Of a stretch of DNA of 43,054 nt, positions 14,946 through 24,400 are shown in pieces (within the stretch, counting starts at the first letter, position 1; each line of letters begins with the position of its first letter). This stretch comes from AP-15 sp035570595 (GTDB taxonomy: Bacteria > Pseudomonadota > Alphaproteobacteria > ATCC43930 > CGMCC-115725), in the NCBI GenBank assembly GCA_035570595.1, contig DATMLF010000043.1, positions 1-43,054 of the forward strand. The letters are read 5' to 3'. Below the pieces are notes generated by a model. That model had not been told where the DNA came from and ran no database searches. It saw only the letters and a program-made list of their open reading frames with translations. A program made the translations under genes and the position numbers.

Positions 14946-16013
14946 ATGGCGAAGAACAAGATCGCGATCGTCGGCGCCGGCGCGGTCGGCGGCTATGCCG
15001 GGGCGCACATGGTGCAGGCCGGCGAGGACGTGACCTACATCGACGCGTGGCCGGAAAACGTCGAGGCGATCCGCAAGGACGGGCTGCGCATCACCCACAT
15101 CCGCGATGTCGAGCCGTTCACGGTCAAGCCGCGGGCGTTGCACCTGACCGAGGCGCAGCAGCTCTCCAAGGAGGCGCCGATCGACATCGCCTTTGTCTGC
15201 ATGAAATCCTACGACACGCCGTGGGCGACGGCGTTGATCAAGCAATACCTGGCGCCGACCGGGTTTGTCGTGTCGCTGCAGAATTGCATGAACGAGGAGA
15301 CGATCGCCGGGATTGTCGGCTGGGGCAAGACCCTGGGCTCGGTCGCCAGCTCGATCACGGTCGAGCTGCACGCCCCGGGCGAGGTGCGCCGCGCCGCCGG
15401 CAAATCGGCCTCGCGCCACACTGTCTTCCGCGTCGGCGAGGTGCACGGCCGCGTCACCGACCGCGCCAAGGAGGTCTGCCGGCTGCTCGCCTATTCCGAC
15501 AGCGCGATGGTGACCGAGAACCTATGGGGCGAGCGCTGGTCGAAGCTCGTCACCAACGTCATGGGCAACGGGCTGTCGGCGTGCACCGGCATGATCTCGC
15601 GCGACATGATCAAGAACGACGTGATCCGCCACTTCTCGAACCGGCTCGGCAGCGAGGCGATCCGCGTCGGCCAGGCGCTCGGCTACACCTTTGACGAGGT
15701 GAGCCACATGGATCCGGAAACGATCGCCCGCGCCGGCGAGGGCGACGCGGCGGCGCAAAAGGAAATCGACGAGCACCGTCTCGCCGAGGCCAACCGCGCC
15801 GGCGGCGGCGAGCACCGCCCGTCGACCGGCCAGGACATGTTCAAGGGGCGGCGCACCGAGATCCAGTTTCTGAACGGCTTTGTCGTGCGCAAGGGCGACG
15901 AGGTCGGGATCCCGGCACCGACCAACAAGGTGCTGACCGAGATCGTCGGGCGCGTCGAGCGCGGCGAGATGAAGCCCGACCCCAAGCACATCACCGACCT
16001 GCGGCTCAACTGA
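14946..16013 (+). CDS. 2-dehydropantoate 2-reductase family protein (PanE/ApbA-like)
   Basis: NADPH-dependent ketopantoate reductase family, 355 residues from this start. The Rossmann motif is IAIVGAGAVGGYAGAHMVQ at the N-terminus. Family positions are present: the Lys in FVCMKSYDT, the Asn in LQNCMNEETI, the Lys in WSKLVTNVMGNGLSACTG (catalytic Lys), and the Glu in RRTEIQFLNG near the C-terminus. It is about 50 residues longer than E. coli PanE, with extra sequence in the C-terminal domain (DEVSHMDPETIARAGEGD). A strong GGAGGAGA ribosome site precedes ATG 14946. Such longer paralogues often do not make pantoate; its neighbours are other oxidoreductases, so I leave the gene symbol empty. Confidence 0.85.
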   Translation: MAKNKIAIVGAGAVGGYAGAHMVQAGEDVTYIDAWPENVEAIRKDGLRITHIRDVEPFTVKPRALHLTEAQQLSKEAPIDIAFVCMKSYDTPWATALIKQYLAPTGFVVSLQNCMNEETIAGIVGWGKTLGSVASSITVELHAPGEVRRAAGKSASRHTVFRVGEVHGRVTDRAKEVCRLLAYSDSAMVTENLWGERWSKLVTNVMGNGLSACTGMISRDMIKNDVIRHFSNRLGSEAIRVGQALGYTFDEVSHMDPETIARAGEGDAAAQKEIDEHRLAEANRAGGGEHRPSTGQDMFKGRRTEIQFLNGFVVRKGDEVGIPAPTNKVLTEIVGRVERGEMKPDPKHITDLRLN

Positions 16014-16028
16014 CGAGCGTGTGAGACG

Positions 16029-16114
16029 CCCCTCACCCACCCGCCCCTGCGGGCCGGGCCCCCCCTCTCCCGCATTGCGGGAGAGGGTCCCGAGCGCAGC
16101 GAAGGGGGTGAGGG
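16029..16114. repeat. Palindromic repeat between oxidoreductase genes
   Basis: Core hairpin with perfect 11-bp arms CCCTCTCCCGC (16063-16073) and GCGGGAGAGGG (16077-16087). The outer parts CCCTCACCC and GGGTGAGGG also pair. Same family as the cobQ insertion. Confidence 0.75.
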
Positions 16115-16153
16115 CGAGCGGTGGGTTCGTTGTTAAGGGAGGGGAGAGATCCG

Positions 16154-17074
16154 ATGCTCGCTGTCGTCACCACTCCCGACGGTGCGTCACCGGTCGAAAT
16201 CCGCGAGGTGGCGGAGCCGGCGCCGGCGCCAAACGAGGCGCTGGTCGAGGTGCGCGCGTTCTCGCTGAACCGCGGCGAATTGCGGCTGATGCAGACCCGG
16301 CCCGAAGGCTGGCGGCCGGGCCAGGACATCGGCGGGGTCGTGCTAAGGGCGGCCGCCGACGGCAGCGGCCCCGCGGCCGCGACGCGGGTCGTGGCGCTGA
16401 CCGACAACGCCGGCTGGGCCGAGCGCGCGGCGGTGCCGGCGCACCGCATGGCCGCGCTCCCCGACAACGTCCGCTTTGAGGAGGCGGCGGCGTTGCCGGT
16501 CGCCGGGCTGACGGCATTGCGCACCCTGCGCCACGGCGCGCCGCTGCTCGGCAAGCGGGTGCTGGTGACCGGGGCAGCCGGCGGTGTGGGCCACATGGCG
16601 GTGCAGATCGCGGCGCGCTCGGGCGCGCACGTCACCGCGGTCGTCGGCAGCCCGGAGCGCGGGCGGCATGTGCGGGGCGCCGACGCGATCGTCCAAGGCA
16701 TCGAGGCGGCGCAGGGGCGGTTCGCGCTGGTTCTCGAAGCCGCGGGCGGGGCCTCGCTCGCCGCCGCGATCGCGCGGGTCGAGGCAAGAGGGACCGTCGT
16801 CATCTTCGGCAATTCGTCGGGCGAGCCGACCTCGGTCAATTTCCGCGACTTTGCCGACCATCCCAACGCCCGCGTCCAGAGCTTTTCGTATTTCACCTCG
16901 GAGCCGGAAGAGCAGTTCGCGCCCGACCTGGGGCTGCTGGCGGCGCTCGTCGGCGAGGGCTCGCTGAAGCTCGCGTTGGTCGAGGGCAGCTGGCGCGACC
17001 TCGCGCGGGTCGGCCCCGAACTGCGCAACCGCCATGTCGCCGGCAAGGCCGTCTTTCGCGTCGAGCCCGGCTGA
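16154..17074 (+). CDS. MDR-family NAD(P)-dependent oxidoreductase (quinone-oxidoreductase-like)
   Basis: A 306-residue medium-chain dehydrogenase/reductase. An N-terminal GroES-like part (IREVAEPAPAPNEALVEVRAFSLNRGEL; QDIGGVV) is followed by the cofactor motif TGAAGGVGHMAVQIAARSGA at residues 139-158. The catalytic and structural zinc cysteines/histidines of alcohol dehydrogenases are absent, placing it among the zinc-free quinone/enoyl reductases. GGGGAGAG is the ribosome site for ATG 16154. The LDH2-family gene follows after 23 bp, so the two are probably co-transcribed. The substrate is unknown. Confidence 0.88.
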   Translation: MLAVVTTPDGASPVEIREVAEPAPAPNEALVEVRAFSLNRGELRLMQTRPEGWRPGQDIGGVVLRAAADGSGPAAATRVVALTDNAGWAERAAVPAHRMAALPDNVRFEEAAALPVAGLTALRTLRHGAPLLGKRVLVTGAAGGVGHMAVQIAARSGAHVTAVVGSPERGRHVRGADAIVQGIEAAQGRFALVLEAAGGASLAAAIARVEARGTVVIFGNSSGEPTSVNFRDFADHPNARVQSFSYFTSEPEEQFAPDLGLLAALVGEGSLKLALVEGSWRDLARVGPELRNRHVAGKAVFRVEPG

Positions 17075-17097
17075 CCGGCCACGAAACCGGAGGGGGA

Positions 17098-18084
17098 ATG
17101 GCGTCCGAACGCATCCACCTGAGCGTCGCCGAGGCCCGCGATCATTCCGAACGGGCGTTGCGGGGCATCGGCTACGACCCGGAAGAGGCCCGGATCCTCG
17201 CCGACCACATGATCGACGCGGCGCTGTGCGGGTATGAGTATTCGGGCTTGGCAAAGATCCTGAACATTCCCGAGCACCGCCGCTTCAAGCAGCCGCGCCG
17301 GCCGATCAGCGCGATCCGGCAGAGCGCGGTCTCGGTCCTCTATGACGGCGGCAACAATGTCGGCATGCTGGCGATGTACCACGCGGCGCGCGCCGCGATC
17401 GCCAAGGCGAGAGACTACGGCTTTTCGGTCGTCGGCGTGACCAACAGCTGGATGAGCGGGCGCAGCGCATACTACTGCGAGATGATCGCCAACGCCGACC
17501 TCGTCGGCATGCACACTGCGAGCTCGTCGCGCAGCGTGGCGCCCTACGGCGGGACCCGCGCGGAGCTGGGCACCAACCCGATCGCCTTCGGGATGCCGTC
17601 GTCGCACGGGCCGATCGTGCTCGACATGGGCACCTCGGCTTTTATGGGAACCGAGATGGCGTTGCGCGAGCGGCTCGGACAGCTGCTGCCCGAGGGTGTC
17701 GCGATCGATTCGCAAGGGCGCCCGACCCGCGACCCGGCCGCGGCGCGCGAAGGCGCCCTGCTGCCGTTTGGCGACTACAAGGGCTACGGGCTCGGGTTTG
17801 TGGTCCAGGCGCTCGGCGTGCTCGCCGGCTCGGCGATGGACCCCGACGGTGACGACGGCTACCTGTTCGTCGTGTTCAAGCCCGACCTGCTGGTGCCGCT
17901 CGACGACTTCAAGCGGGAGGTCGCGGCACTGGTCGACCGTATCAAAAGCGGCCCCCGCGCGCCCGGCGTCGAGGAAATCCGCATCCCGGGCGAGCGCGCC
18001 TTCCAGAGCCGCGCGCGCCTGCTGCGCGAGGGGATCGAGGTCGACCGCCTCGTCTACGAGGCGCTCGCAGCGCTGCACCACTGA
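17098..18084 (+). CDS. Divergent LDH2/malate dehydrogenase family oxidoreductase
   Basis: A 328-residue member of the family that includes YlgK, AllD and DpkA (NAD(P)H-dependent reduction of 2-oxo or imino acids). Family sequence is clear: VAPYGGTRAELGTNPIAFGMPS, PIVLDMGTSAFMGTE (DMATS variant), and FGDYKGYGLGFVVQALGVLAG. However, the usual GHDSHG motif reads GYEYSG (residues 45-50), and the usual NSxHFG motif reads NSWMSG (116-121) with Met119 in the histidine position. So the conserved histidines that act in catalysis are missing. Either the chemistry differs or it binds rather than converts a ligand. GGAGGGGGA precedes ATG 17098. It follows the MDR gene in a likely operon. Confidence 0.85.
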   Translation: MASERIHLSVAEARDHSERALRGIGYDPEEARILADHMIDAALCGYEYSGLAKILNIPEHRRFKQPRRPISAIRQSAVSVLYDGGNNVGMLAMYHAARAAIAKARDYGFSVVGVTNSWMSGRSAYYCEMIANADLVGMHTASSSRSVAPYGGTRAELGTNPIAFGMPSSHGPIVLDMGTSAFMGTEMALRERLGQLLPEGVAIDSQGRPTRDPAAAREGALLPFGDYKGYGLGFVVQALGVLAGSAMDPDGDDGYLFVVFKPDLLVPLDDFKREVAALVDRIKSGPRAPGVEEIRIPGERAFQSRARLLREGIEVDRLVYEALAALHH

Positions 18085-18423
18085 CCCGGCAAAGCGCTCG
18101 CTCGCCGCGGCGCCCTCGCCGACGCTGGAATCCCCGCCGCCGCCGCTCTGCTTCGCCACGCCCCCCTGGCCGCCGAAAGCGCCACCACGGGCAGGGAATA
18201 TTCTCGCAAACGGCTCGTAGATATTATTGCGGGGCGCGGCCTTAATTTTGCCATGTGGCGGCAGGAGCGGCGATTTTGCGCGTCGATTAGAGACTTGGCG
18301 ATCCTCGGTATGGTTGACATCCGCGCGATCTTCGACGACGACAGGTCGGGCTCTGCCGACAGACGATTGAAAGCTGGCTGATTGAGGCGACAGCGCCGAG
18401 GGTGCGGGGGAGAGGGGGAATTG
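18085..18423. other. Intergenic region upstream of the polyketide synthase gene (339 bp)
   Basis: No gene is supported. The stretch 18197-18250 is AT-richer than anything nearby (AATATTCTCGCAAAC; TAGATATTATTG; CTTAATTTTG) and is the best place for the PKS promoter, but no clear -35/-10 pair with proper spacing was found. A GAGAGGGGGAA ribosome site lies just before the chosen GTG start at 18424. Confidence 0.45.
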
Positions 18424-21400
18424 GTGCTTCGGACCGGCCGTTCGGCGGCTAAGCGCGACGAGCCGATCGCGATCGTCGGCGCATCCTGCCGTTTCCCCGG
18501 GGCCGACGGCCTCGAACGCTTTTGGCAGCTGCTGACCGCCGGCACCGATGCGGTCGGCGAGGTCGACGCCGAACGATGGGCGACCCGGTTTTTCTACCAT
18601 CCCAATCGCGGCGAGGCCGGCAAGAGCTACACCTGGGCCGCCGGCCTGATCGACGGCATCGACCGGTTCGAGCCGGCGTTTTTCGGCATGTCGCCGCGCG
18701 AGGCGGCGCAAGTGGACCCGCAGCAACGGATCCTGCTCGAGCTGGTGTGGCACGCCTTCGAGGATGCCGGCATCCCGCCGAGCCGAGCCCGGGGCAGCGA
18801 AGCCGGCGTCTATATCGGCGCGTCGTCGACCGACTATTCGGATTTGCGGCTCGGCGACCCGGCCGGCGGCGACTCGTATTTCATGACCGGCAACGCGCTG
18901 AGCATTCTTGCCAACCGCATCTCCTACGTGTTCGACCTGCATGGGCCGAGCCTGGTCGTCGACACCGCCTGCTCGTCGTCATTGGTGGCGCTTCACCAGG
19001 CTTGCGAGGCGATCCGCGCGGGGCGGATCCCGTGCGCCGTCGTCGGCGGCGTCAACCTGCTGCTGACGCCGTATCCGTTTCTCGGCTTTTCGGCCGCCTC
19101 GATGCTGTCGCGGCGCGGGCGGTGCTTTGCCTTTGACGAGCGCGCCGACGGCTACGTGCGCGGCGAGGGCGCGGGCGTCGTGATCATAAAGCCGCTCGCC
19201 GCGGCCCTTGCCGACCGCGACCCGATCCGGGCGGTCATCGTGGCGACCGGGTCGAATTCCGACGGGCGCACGATCGGCGTGTCGTTGCCGAGCGAGGCGT
19301 CGCAGAGCGCGCTGCTGCGCTCGCTGTACCAAACCGCGGATGTGGCGGTCGACGACATCGCCTTTTTCGAAATGCACGGCACCGGAACACCGGCTGGCGA
19401 CCCGATCGAAGCCGCCGCGGTCGGGCGCACCCTCGGTTCGTGTCGGCGCGAATTGCTGCCGATCGGCTCGGTCAAGACCAATATCGGCCACCTGGAGCCG
19501 GCCTCGGGGATGGCCGGCCTGCTAAAGGCGGCGCTCGCGCTCGACCACGGCGTCGTCCCGGCAAGCCTGCATTGCGAAAACCCAAGCCCGAGGATCGACT
19601 TCGCGGCGCTGGGGCTGCGGCTCGCGCGCACCTCCGAGCCGATCGCCGTCGCGCCGGAGCGCCGCCTCGCCGGGGTGAATTCGTTTGGTTTTGGCGGCAC
19701 CAACGCGCATGTCGTGCTCGCCGCCCCGCCGCTTCCGGAGGCTGCCGCAACTGCCGAGCCGGCCGTGTTGCCGCCGCTGGCGATTTCGGCCGTGACCGAA
19801 GTTTCGCTGCGGGCATTGGCCGGCGACTGGCGGGCGCGGCTTGCCGCGGCTCCGGACGAGCGCGTCACGGGGATGCTGCGCGCCGCCGGCCGCGCGCGCG
19901 ACCATCACCGCCACCGCCTCGCCGTTCTCGGCCCGGACCGCAGCGCGGTCGTCGCGTCGTTGGACCGGTTTTTCGACGGCGCGAGCGAGCCCGGCACCGC
20001 GGCCGGCATATCCGTCGGCGAGGGAAAGCTCGCCTTTGCCTTCGCCGGGAACGGCGCGCAATTCCCCGGCATGGGGCGGGCGGCGCTGCGCGCCAACGCG
20101 ACGTTCCGGGTTTCGGTTGAAGCCGTCGACGCGGTTTTTTACCCGGAGCTCGGCTGGTCGGTCGTAGAGCGGATCGACCGTGGGCTCGACGCGGCGACGC
20201 TCGAACGCACCGACATCGCCCAGCCGGTCCTGTTCGCGATCCAGGTCGGGATCGTCGGCGCCTTGCGCGCGGCTGGGATCACCGCTCAGGGTCATATCGG
20301 CCACAGCGTCGGCGAGATCGCCGCCGCCTGGGCCGCCGGCGCGCTGTCGCTCGCCGACGCGGCGCGGGTCGTCGCCGCCCGCAGCCGCAGCCAGCAGCGG
20401 ACCCAGGGCACGGGCCGCATGGCGGCGCTGGCGCTCGGCGCCGACGCCGCCCGCGACTTTTTGGGCGAGGCCGGCAGCCGGGCAGAAATCGCTGCGTTGA
20501 ACGCCGCCCATTCGGTGACCGTCGCGGGCACCGGAGCGGAGATCGACCGCCTCGTCGGCGAGGCCCGCCGCCGGGATTTGTGGTGCCGTCGCCTCGATCT
20601 CGACTTTGCCTTTCATTCGCCGTTGATGGAGCCCGTCCGCGACGAGCTCTTGGCAAGCCTTGCCGGTCTCTCGTCGCGGCCGCCGACGGCGCGGCTGGTG
20701 TCCACCGTCACCGGGGCCGCGGTCGAGGACGATCGCCTCGATGCCGAGCATTGGTGGCGGAACGTCAGGCATCCGGTGCGCTTTGCCGACGGGACGGCGA
20801 CGCTGATCGCCGAGGGCTACCGGATCTTTGTCGAGATCGGACCGAGCTCGATCCTGCATTCCTACCTGGCGGACGCGTTGCGCGTCGCCGACGCCGAGGG
20901 GCGGGTGCTCGCAAGCCTGCGACGCGACGACGGCGACGCCGACCCGTTCCGGGCGGTCGCGGCGCAGTGCTATGTGGCCGGCTGCGACTTGCCGTCGGCG
21001 CCGGTCTTCAGCGGCGAAGCCGATCCGCGCGGCCTGCCGCTTTACCCGTGGGCCCGTCAGCGGCTCTGGTTCGACCAGACCGTCGAAGCCGTAGAGCTGC
21101 AAAGCCCGCCATTCGATCACCCGCTGCTCGGTTTCCGGCAATCGGGCCCGCCGCCCTATTGGCGCAACCACCTCGACGCGCATGTGCTGCCGTGGATCGC
21201 CGACCACGCGGTTGAAGGGGTCCAGCTGTACCCGGCCGCTGCGATGATCGAGACGGCGCTTGCCGCGGCGCGCTGGCGGTGGCCCGATGCCGCGGTGCTC
21301 GAGGTCACCGATCTCGAGGTACGCCGCCCGTTGCCGTTCGACCCGGGGCGAATGCGCGAACTGCGCACGGCGTTGGTGTCCGACGACGGCGACTGGGAGC

Positions 21401-24400
21401 TGGCGAGCCGCCCGCGGCTGTCGAGCGAGCCGATGACGACCCATGCCGTCGGGCATGTTGGCGCCGCCGGCGCGATGTCGGCTTTGCCGCCGTGGCCCGA
21501 AGCGCCGGCGACCACCCGGATCGACGCCGACACCGTCTACCGGCGCGCCCGCGACGCCGGCCTCGATTACGGCGCTCGCTTCCGGACGGTGCATTGCGTC
21601 GAGCTGGCGGCCGACACTCGGGCGGTCGTGCATCTCGACCCGGAGGCGATTGGCGAGCCGCTCGACGGATATCTGTTGCATCCGGCGTTGCTCGACGGCG
21701 CGCTGCAAGGCTTGCTGGCGCTGCTCGCGGCGGACGGCCGGGGCGGGCCCGCTGCCGGGTTCCTGCCCTGGCGCTTTGGGCGAGTGCGGGTCGCGGCACC
21801 CTTTGGGCGCGCCAGCCGCACCGCCCGGCTGGAGCTGACGCGGGTCGGCGCCAGGTCGGCGGCGGCGAACCTCGCCCTTTATGACGAAGCCGGGGACGCC
21901 GTCGCCGAGCTTACGGACTGCTGGTTTCGCGGTGTCGAGCTCGGCCGTCGCGGATCGGCTGCCGAGCGCCTGTTTCGGGTCGACCTGGTCCCGGCGCCGT
22001 TGGCCGAGGGCGACCCTCCGGCCGCGCTGCTGCACGCCGGCGCCACCGTGGCGCGGCTCGCGGGCTTGCGTACGCCCGACCCCGAGCGCGGCGAGGAAGC
22101 GCTGCTACTCGATGCGTTGCTCGGCGCCGTGGCACTGCAGGTGCTCGGCCGATTGGTGGCGCCGCACCAGGCCTTTTCGATCCGCGAGCTGGTCGAGCGG
22201 GAACTGATGGCGCCCGCCTCGGGCGGGATTGCCGAATGCCTGCTGCGGGCCCTCGAAGGCGTCGGCGGCGCCGCCGAGAGCCAAGGGGTTTGGCGGGTCG
22301 AAACGCCGGCAGACTTGCCCGACATCGCGGACATCTGGCGGCTGCTGTTGGCCGACGCCCCGGACCTGGTCGGCGAATTGGCGCTGGTCGGCGCGGCGCT
22401 CGACAACCTCCCCGGCCTGGTCGCCGCTGGCCCGGGGCCGGAGCCGGCAGCCTCACCGGCTATGGTCGAGCATCTGCTGAAGGCGTCGCCGGCGAGCGCG
22501 GACGGCCTCGACCTGTTGCGCGACGCCCTGCGCATGATCGCCGACGACTGGCCGGCCGTGCGGCCGTTGCGCATTCTCGAGATCGGCGCGGGCAGCGGCG
22601 TGACCCGCGTTTTTCTGCAATGTCTTGGCCATTCCCCGGCGGCGGTTGCGTACCTCGCCACCAGCCCCGACCGCGAAGAGGCCGACCGGCTTGCGGCGGT
22701 GGCGCGGTCCTTTGCCGGAGCAAACGCCTGTGTCTGGCGACCGGGGGCCACCGCCGACGCCCTCGGCGATACGCGCTTTGACATCGTCATTGCGGCCAAC
22801 GCCTGCGCGCGCCTGCGCAGCGATGCCGGGACGTTAGCGACGTTGCGCGACCTGCTGGTTCCCGGTGGGCTTTTTCTGGCTGTCGAGCCGGAGCCCAATG
22901 CGTTGTGGGACATCGCCTTCGGCCAATCCGCAGAGTGGTGGCTGGCGGATGGCTCGCGGGGCTGGCGGTCGCCGTTGCGCTCCGGCGAGGACTGGCGAGA
23001 CGAACTGGGCTCGGCGGGCTTCGCGGACGCCGGCGCCGCGTCGCTCGGTCCGGGACCGTGGCCCTGCGCCGTCTTCTGGGGCAGTGCGCCCGCTCGCGGC
23101 GCACCGGCGGAGGCCGCCGCCGCGGAGCGCCATGACATCGCGCTGGTCGGCGACGACACCCCGTTGCGCGGGGCGTTGTCGGGCCTCTTTGAGGCGGCAG
23201 GACATCGCGTCGCCTCGATTGCCGCGGCAGATGACCCGGACGCGCCGGGCATCGTCGCGCGCGAGGACGCTGCCCCACAACTCGTCCTCTTCCTGTGCGA
23301 CGGGTCGATGGACGAGACCAGCGCGGGTCGGCAGCTTGTGGCGCTGGCCGAGACCGCGTTGCGGGCGGCGGAATGGCAGGCGGCGCTGTGGGTCGTGACC
23401 TGCGATGCCCAGCAGGCGGCGCCAGGGGAGCCGGGGACGGCCGCGCTCGTCGGCGCCGGGCTTTGGGGGTTGGCGCGCGTTCTCGCCAACGAATTGCCGC
23501 GGCTGCCGCTGCGGCTGGTCGACCTCGCCAGCGCGGCGCCCGCCGAGATGCGCGCGCGACAGATCGCCGACGAGATCGGCGCGGCGACGCCGGAAACCGA
23601 AATCGTGTGGACGCCGCGCGGGCGCCATGTGATGCGGCTGCGGCTCGGGTTGCCGCCGCGCCATGCTGAGCCGGCGGACGGGCTGCGCCTGGTGCGCGGC
23701 GTCGGAGGCGGCTTTGACGCGCTGGCGTGGCAACGGCACCCGGCGCAATCGCCCGGCGCCGGCGAGGTCGAAATCGAGGTGCGCGCCGCCGCGCTCAATT
23801 TTCGCGACGTGATGTGGGCAATGGGCCTCTTGCCGGAAGAGGCGCTGATCGACGGGTTCGCCGGCGCGGCCTTCGGGCTCGAATGCGCCGGGGTCGTCCG
23901 CGCGCTCGGGCCGGGGGTCGAGGGCTTGGGGGTCGGCGAGCGGGTCATGGCGTTCGCCCCGGCGGCTTTGGGCACCCGCGTGCGCACCGTCGCGGACGCG
24001 GTCGTGGCGATCCCGGAGGGGCTGGGTTTTGCCGCGGCGGCGACGCTCCCGGTCGCGTTTGTCACCGCGGTCTACGCGCTCGGCCGGCTGGCGCAGGTCG
24101 AGCCCGGCGAGCGCGTGCTGATCCATGCCGCCGCGGGCGGCGTCGGGCTCGCCGCCATTCAATACGCCAAGCATCGCGGCGCGATTGTCGTCGCGACCGC
24201 CGGGTCTCCGGTAAAACGCAGGTTTCTGCAGCTCGCCGGCGCCGATCACGTGCTCGATTCGCGTGATCTTGGATTTGCCGACGCGGTGCGCGAGATCACT
24301 CTTGGCGAGGGGGTCGATGTCGTCCTGAACTCGCTGAGCGGCGAGGCGATGGAGCGCAGCCTCGAGGTGCTGAAGCCGTTCGGCCGTTTCGTCGAGCTCG

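Noticed and set aside
18197..18250. Sigma-70 promoter for the PKS (TATTAT at 18222-18227)
   Set aside because: No acceptable -35 at 16-18 bp; only noted as an AT-rich patch.
16033..18942. A 969-codon open frame on the minus strand
   Set aside because: It runs antisense over the two oxidoreductase genes and the PKS start, has no domain, and is the expected by-product of high GC codon bias.
19522..22035. An 837-codon open frame on the minus strand inside the PKS gene
   Set aside because: Low-complexity Arg/Gly/Ala-rich translation with no family; antisense shadow of the KS-AT-DH coding sequence.
21879..24065. A 728-codon minus-strand frame over the PKS MT/ER region
   Set aside because: Ser/Arg/Pro-rich with no recognisable motif; shadow of the real gene.
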